This document shows, one piece after another, positions 60,184 through 64,000 of a DNA stretch of 64,000 nt (its first letter is position 1; each line of letters begins with the position of its first letter). Both the position numbers and the translations under genes were made by a program. Location: the NCBI GenBank assembly GCA_015075445.1, contig JABTUJ010000018.1, forward strand, positions 96,525 through 160,524, written 5' to 3'. Under the pieces are notes generated by a model. It worked only from the letters and a program-made list of their open reading frames with translations. It made no database searches and had not been told where the DNA came from. This DNA is from Verrucomicrobiales bacterium (GTDB lineage Bacteria > Verrucomicrobiota > Verrucomicrobiia > Limisphaerales > J093).

Positions 60184-60550
60184 GCCTGCGGCCAGGGCAG
60201 GCCACCGCAGGCTCGCTCGGTCACATCACTTTGCTCTGGGCGGGAGGAAGCCCTGGCCGGGAGCACCTCATCGACCAGGCAGGCGTCGGGCGCCAAAAGG
60301 CTTTCAGGCCCACGGCACGCCGGCTCTCAGCAGGGTTCTGGAAGCAGCCGCTTCTGCAGGCTGCGCAACCCCCTCCCCAAATCCAGATGAATCAGCCGTG
60401 AGAATCTACAATGATCGAGTGGACACCGTGGACACGAGTGGAAATATTCTTCATACTGTGCGCCAGCAGGTCTCTGAATTGTGGGAGGCTGGGGTCCGTA
60501 AAGCGAAAGCGATCGTAACAAACGTAACATATCAAGTGTGGGGTAATATA

Positions 60551-61639
60551 CTGAGCAGTCTTTTAGATAGACTACACTCGGCAATGCGTCTATCATCGCG
60601 TGCGTGGCAAAGATTGACGGACGCAAACTGGATCACAAGGCTTTGGAACACATCCGGATACTCGCTGTCAGGCGAGTAGTGGAAGACGGGGAGGACCCCA
60701 GTGAGGTCATGCGATCTTTTGGACTATGTCGGACCACGATTTACCCCTGGTTACGAAAGTTCAACGACGAAGGTTGGGACGCGCTGGTAGAGAAGATCGC
60801 TCAGGGCCCCGAGCCAAAGCTAGACGAGAAACAACGACAACGAGTGAAGCGGTGGATCCTGGGCAAGGACCCAAGACAGTATGGCTTTGAGTTTGGGCTA
60901 TGGACACGGCAAATCGTGCAGACACTCATTCAGGAGAAAATGGGAATCGAGTTGGGCTTGACCGCCGTGGGAAGGCTGTTGGCGAGCCTGGAGATCACGC
61001 CACAGAAGCCTTTGCGCCGTGCCTACGAGCGAGATCCGCAAGCGGTTGATTTGTGGATGAAGGAAACCTATCCGAAGCTGCGGAAGCGGGCCAAACGAGC
61101 GGGGGCGATGATTTTCTTCCTCGACGAGGCGGGCTTTCAATCTGATCCACCGTTGGGTCGCACTTATGGGCTAAAGGGGACCACGCCAGTCGTTGTGACC
61201 TCGGGGCAGCGGCAGAGTATCAATGTGATCAGCGCGGTCAACGCACGCGGGGCGTTTTGGGCGGCGACTTACACCGGCAAGCTGAACGCGGAGTCCTTTG
61301 TGGCGTTCCTCCAGAATTTCATGAAGGGACGTCCGACTAAAATATTCCTCGTCGTGGATGGACATCCGGCTCACAAGGCAAACCGTGTCAAAGAATATGT
61401 TCAGTCGCTGAAAGGACGGTTGGAGCTGTACTTCCTACCGCCCTACGCACCGGACCTGAATCCCGATCAGTTCGTCTGGAGCCATATGAAGACCAACGGC
61501 GTTTCCAAGAGGCCCCTCAAGAAGAATGAGTCACTGCGAGAGCGCGTCGAGCATGACATCGCCAACCTTCATAAGAACCGAGAGTTAGTGCGCTCGTTCT
61601 TTTGTGCCGAAAGTGTAGCCTATGCTAAGGACTAGGCAG
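60551..61639. mobile_element. IS630-family insertion sequence with imperfect TIRs and TA target
   Basis: A 1089-bp element. The left TIR (60551-60577, starting CTGAGCAGTCTTTTAGATAG) and right TIR (61613-61639) match at 19 of 27 positions as inverted repeats. TA dinucleotides sit immediately outside both ends (60549-60550 and 61640-61641), consistent with IS630/Tc1-type TA target duplication. The transposase stop codon is inside the right TIR. The element and the 150 bp before it are clearly lower in GC than the rest of the window. Confidence 0.82.
60604..61635 (+). CDS. IS630-family transposase
   Basis: A 343-residue transposase. The N-terminal helix-turn-helix is DPSEVMRSFGLCRTTIYPWLRKF, followed by a winged-helix linker (LWTRQIVQTLIQEKMGIELG). 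DDE motifs are MIFFLDEAGFQSDPP (first Asp), IFLVVDGHPAHKANRV (second Asp), and the third block YAPDLNPDQFVWSHMKTNG, where the catalytic acid is normally Glu in NPDE and is Gln here (CAG at 61468-61470). Otherwise full length with no frameshift. The substitution would be expected to abolish catalysis. Confidence 0.92.
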   Translation: MAKIDGRKLDHKALEHIRILAVRRVVEDGEDPSEVMRSFGLCRTTIYPWLRKFNDEGWDALVEKIAQGPEPKLDEKQRQRVKRWILGKDPRQYGFEFGLWTRQIVQTLIQEKMGIELGLTAVGRLLASLEITPQKPLRRAYERDPQAVDLWMKETYPKLRKRAKRAGAMIFFLDEAGFQSDPPLGRTYGLKGTTPVVVTSGQRQSINVISAVNARGAFWAATYTGKLNAESFVAFLQNFMKGRPTKIFLVVDGHPAHKANRVKEYVQSLKGRLELYFLPPYAPDLNPDQFVWSHMKTNGVSKRPLKKNESLRERVEHDIANLHKNRELVRSFFCAESVAYAKD

Positions 61640-61744
61640 TAAGGCGTTCAGTTTCGTCCGCCTCGCCGCCCATTCAACGTTTTGCGCCACTTCCTCCGAC
61701 TCACGATCCCTTGCCACCGCCCCACTCAGGGCGGCGCCCAAAAC

Positions 61745-61921
61745 TGTCCGGATGCCCCGGAACGTTGTCCGGATCGGACCGGAACTCTGTCCGGACCGTC
61801 CCGGATTGCTGTCCGGATGCCGTCGGAATCCTGTCCGGCAAACTCCGGAGCGCTGTCCGACATCGGCCGGAATCCTGTCCGGATCAAATCGGAATCGGTG
61901 TCCGAATGCCGCCGGAATACG
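61745..61921. repeat. 22-bp tandem repeat, eight copies
   Basis: TGTCCGGATGCCGTCGGAAT plus two bases is a representative unit; copies start at 61745, 61766, 61788, 61810, 61832, 61854, 61876 and 61899 (period 21-23). TGTCCG and CGGAA are conserved while the centre varies. Directly downstream lies the Toprim-gene fragment at 61926. Open frames through it are not coding-like. The rest of the 61640-62157 interval holds no gene I can support. Confidence 0.9.
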
Positions 61922-61925
61922 CATT

Positions 61926-62017
61926 CCAGGATCCCCACCGTCGGCTCCAATCCCACCAGCACCCCGCGGAGTGTGGCCAGGAGGGTGTCGCCGCCGGCGT
62001 CGTTGTCGGTCGCGAGG
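61926..62017 (-). pseudogene. Fragment of a Toprim/DUF3991-like gene
   Basis: A 92-bp stretch clearly homologous to 63570-63661 in the Toprim gene at the right end of the window (about 85-90% identical by eye); on the minus strand it encodes ATDNDAGGDTLLATLRGVLV, the Toprim DxD motif region. No flanking similarity extends beyond it, so it looks like a residual piece from a deletion or rearrangement. Confidence 0.85.
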
Positions 62018-62157
62018 CGAGCGGTGTCCGGCCGCGCAGAGGGATGCCTGTTTGACCGCGGCAGGTTCTCGAGTTCCGGCAGGCGATCTTCCCCCGTCAG
62101 GCAGCCCGGGGAATCCGCGCGTTTACTTTCCTGTCCGCCTAGGGCACGTTCTCCCGC

Positions 62158-62700
62158 ATGGGCACAGCAACAGAAGCGAGCCGGCCCGGACAAGCTCCTG
62201 GAGCTGGATCGCGAATCTTGGGCAAGGCTCGGGAACTGGGCTTGAGTGTGCCGCTCGATTTGGAGCGGCTCGCCCTGGCACGAGGCTGCGGTTACTACGA
62301 GCGCGACCTCGGTCCGCCGGTGCTCGCCGCCGAGGGAGTCCCGCTGTCCAATGCCGAGCTGGCGATTGCGCTGCTAGCGCCTTCGCACCAGCCGACAGCA
62401 CGCCAAATCCGACTGGCGGCTGCCCTCCTCGGAGCGGCGGACGAGTCGCCTGCTGACGTGGCGAGATTGGCGGTGGACGAGAATTGCGCAGGCATGGTCC
62501 GCTACATCGCGTTGTGCGGGAGCCAGTTTGAGCCCGGCAATCCGTTTTGGACTGATCTGCTGAGTGCGCTGCCCGAAACGGCGATTGACCGTGACCATCT
62601 GCCGCACCCCACTCGGTTCGTTGAAATGACAGGCATCGATCGTGGCAAAGTCGGCACCTTCACTCGGTGGATTCGCGCCCGAAGCCAAGTGGCCGCATGA
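62158..62700 (+). CDS. Hypothetical protein upstream of a nucleotidyltransferase (possible antitoxin)
   Basis: A 180-residue protein, mostly helical (RILGKARELGLSVPLDLERLALARGC; PTARQIRLAAALLGAADESPADVARLAVDENC), ending KVGTFTRWIRARSQVAA. I do not recognise a family. The stop overlaps the next start by ATGA (62697-62700), the arrangement expected of a type II or IV toxin-antitoxin operon. The first 15 residues (GTATEASRPGQAPGA) are poorly ordered and the start could be internal. Confidence 0.6.
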   Translation: MGTATEASRPGQAPGAGSRILGKARELGLSVPLDLERLALARGCGYYERDLGPPVLAAEGVPLSNAELAIALLAPSHQPTARQIRLAAALLGAADESPADVARLAVDENCAGMVRYIALCGSQFEPGNPFWTDLLSALPETAIDRDHLPHPTRFVEMTGIDRGKVGTFTRWIRARSQVAA

Positions 62701-63281
62701 GCGGGGCGCCGGCCAACCCAGAACGTCTCCTGCTGGCGTTGGACGAGAACCTGGACCACCAGGTTCAGCTCATCATCTATGGCCGCAGCGCCTTGTGGCT
62801 CGGCTTCGACCATCCCCCCGCCGTTGCGGCAGCGACTTTCGATGTGGACGCGATCATTCCGGACGCACAGGTCCAGGCCCTGGCGGATGACGCGAGGTTT
62901 TGGGATGCTCGCGATGCGGTCAATCGACGCTTCAAGGCGGAGGGACTCTACATCACCCATTTGTTCCCGGAGAGCGAAGTGTTCCTGCGGCGCAACTGGG
63001 CAGAACACATCATCCCCATCACGCGCCTCCGGCTGAACCACCTGGAGTTGTTCCGACCGGCGACGGTGGATCTGGTCTTGACGAAGATGATGCGAGGTAA
63101 CGACGAGCAAGACATGGCGGACGCCGAGTTCATGATCGGCCACGACCGCATCACGGAGGGACAGCTCATGGAGGCTTTTTCGCAGATGAAACCACTCGCC
63201 TTGGTGGAGTTGCGTGACGCCTTCGCCCGTGCGAAACCGGTGGTGCTTGAACTGGCTCGTGAGGCCACGACCACGGCCTGA
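62697..63281 (+). CDS. DUF6036-like nucleotidyltransferase
   Basis: A 194-residue protein from the ATG at 62697. The N-terminal half shows a minimal nucleotidyltransferase pattern: LIIYGRSALWLGF followed by ATFDVDAIIP, where Gly-Arg-Ser-Ala and the spaced D-V-D correspond to the G-S/G-x-A and DxD motifs of the AbiEii/MNT-like superfamily, here in the form typical of DUF6036. The C-terminal half (LRLNHLELFRPATVDLVLTKMMRGNDEQDMADAEFMI) is helical, with an Lys/Arg-rich turn. Coupled to the 62158 gene, it could be the toxin of an AbiE-like pair that adds nucleotides to tRNA or another target (inference). Confidence 0.75.
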   Translation: MSGAPANPERLLLALDENLDHQVQLIIYGRSALWLGFDHPPAVAAATFDVDAIIPDAQVQALADDARFWDARDAVNRRFKAEGLYITHLFPESEVFLRRNWAEHIIPITRLRLNHLELFRPATVDLVLTKMMRGNDEQDMADAEFMIGHDRITEGQLMEAFSQMKPLALVELRDAFARAKPVVLELAREATTTA

Positions 63282-63492
63282 TGGTGTGGGTGGCGCTACC
63301 CGATAACAGCGACGGAAACACGCTCCAGCGACCGTCCCCTGGCACGACGGCCTACATGAGTGGAGCAGACCCTTCGCTCCACTGGTGCAACGGCGGCCAG
63401 AGCCGCACGGGCCGCAGGACTCGGCCCAGGGCATCCACGACTGCCAGGCCAGGGCCCTGGGATCAACCCAACCCTTCGCCTGGTTCTTCTTC

Positions 63493-64000
63493 CTACCGCC
63501 CCCCGGCGGGTGCGCGCACGGCGCGCAAGACGTCGTTCCAGTCCGCCCCTCGCGTTTCTGGCCGGTCCTCCAGGATCTGCACCGTCGTCTCGAACCCCGC
63601 CAGCACCCCGCGGACTGTGGCCAGGAGCGTGTCGCCGCCGGCGTCGTTGTCGGTCGCGAGGATAACGGGGCCTCCCGGCGGGAGACTGGCGGCTGCTTGG
63701 CGCAACAGCTCCGGTTGTGCGTGGTTCAGTGTGCCCGCAATGCTCGCGTAGCGGTAGGTCGCCGCTCGGCGCAAGGCGAAGTGGCTGAGGGCGTCAATCG
63801 CCGATTCCGCGATCACGAGCGCGGTGTCCTGATCCGTAGTAGCGCTCAGCCACAGACCCTTTTCGCCACCGGGCGCAAACCCGGTGAAGCCTTGGTTCTT
63901 CAGCTCATACCCGCAGATCCCCTCGCGGTTCCGGTGGGGAAACACGGCATTGCCCCGGACATCTGCGCGGATGCAGCCGGCAAAGCGAGGATGGGCGAGG
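63493..64000 (-). CDS. Toprim/DUF3991 domain protein, 5' end outside window
   Basis: At least 169 residues of the C-terminal part of a protein reading on from beyond base 64000 (LAHPRFAGCIRADVRGNAVFPHRNREGICGYELKNQGF). The Toprim catalytic region is VIAESAIDALSHF (Glu) and PVILATDNDAGGDTLLA (DxD-type). The combination DUF3991 plus Toprim is typical of plasmid and ICE primase/relaxase-associated proteins. The ORF ends at TAG 63493. A 92-bp piece of the same gene is repeated at 61926. It suggests that the end of the window is part of an integrated mobile element (inference). Confidence 0.85.
   Translation of the reverse strand, partial: LAHPRFAGCIRADVRGNAVFPHRNREGICGYELKNQGFTGFAPGGEKGLWLSATTDQDTALVIAESAIDALSHFALRRAATYRYASIAGTLNHAQPELLRQAAASLPPGGPVILATDNDAGGDTLLATVRGVLAGFETTVQILEDRPETRGADWNDVLRAVRAPAGGR

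Larger units (their letters stand above)
58359..60400. mobile_element. Decayed ISAs1-type element carrying a DruA-like pseudogene, with TIRs
   Basis: A 2042-bp element bounded by perfect 19-bp inverted repeats, CACGGCTGATTCATCTGGA at 58359-58377 and its reverse complement at 60382-60400. It contains a broken DruA-like gene and a broken ISAs1 (H-repeat-like) transposase in that order on the plus strand. The flanks (CCCGCTTC to the left, AGAATCTA to the right) do not match, so no target duplication is recognisable. The ends are intact although the genes are frameshifted, meaning the element could only move by a transposase supplied in trans. Confidence 0.85.

Noticed and set aside
58935..60679. 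ORFs of 192-254 codons over the decayed element as genes
   Set aside because: They are pieces of frameshifted DruA-like and ISAs1 transposase sequences in different frames, so a pseudogene description is more accurate.
62018..62157. Extension of the Toprim-gene fragment towards the 62158 gene
   Set aside because: Similarity to the gene at 63.5 kb stops at 62017.

Overview
This 64 kb window is high-GC bacterial chromosome, most likely from a Verrucomicrobiota bacterium near the Limisphaerales (subdivision 3). That placement is an inference from gene content: many secreted carbohydrate-active proteins (GH99, GHL6, DUF1080, a malectin-domain glycosidase, GH51, a sulfatase), two PEP-CTERM proteins, type II pseudopilins with a canonical GFTLIELLVVIAIIAIL helix, a TIGR03790 protein, a CotH kinase, two NAGPA-type phosphodiester glycosidases, and many dispersed palindromic repeats. 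No rRNA was found to confirm it.

Layout. 0-12 kb: polysaccharide and sugar catabolism (L-rhamnonate dehydratase, GH99, GHL6-like, DUF1080, malectin glycosidase, GH51). 12-16.5 kb: argD-like aminotransferase, acyl-CoA dehydrogenase, pgsA. 16.4-25.6 kb, minus strand: a two-component system, small secreted proteins, a cyclase/TPR protein, an unknown membrane-anchored protein and a sulfatase. 25.7-29.7 kb: CotH and NAGPA genes bracketed by direct repeats, then a 22-bp minisatellite. 29.7-34.6 kb: pseudopilins, a second NAGPA protein, tRNA-Arg(CCG) and a cupin. 34.6-47.7 kb: mostly housekeeping genes (recN, an MBL hydrolase, TIGR03790, tsf, rpsB, lspA, miaA, a Sua5 gene) plus a PEP-CTERM protein and a PQQ-like propeller protein. 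47.8-50.4 kb: an intact 2.56-kb insertion sequence. 50.4-58.3 kb: mcsA-mcsB-clpC, purF, a second PEP-CTERM protein and an inositol-monophosphatase-family gene. 58.4-64 kb: accessory island with a decayed IS, an IS630 element, a nucleotidyltransferase gene pair of toxin-antitoxin type and a Toprim/DUF3991 gene running off the end.

The most interesting signal is a DruA-like (DUF4338) gene paired twice with transposases of different families. The first pair is intact: DruA overlaps an IS4-type transposase by ATGA inside an element with perfect 18-bp terminal inverted repeats and a perfect 9-bp target duplication (47799-50372). The second is a frameshifted wreck: a DruA-like gene followed by an ISAs1-type transposase between perfect 19-bp inverted repeats (58359-60400). 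DruA is named for the Druantia anti-phage system, but no other Druantia gene is present, so here the protein looks like a component of the transposable elements. The second theme is a REPIN-like palindrome family (arms beginning GTAGGCGCCGACGTGAGGAG) at no fewer than five places. It supplies stop codons for two genes and has inserted in frame into the leader region of a third.
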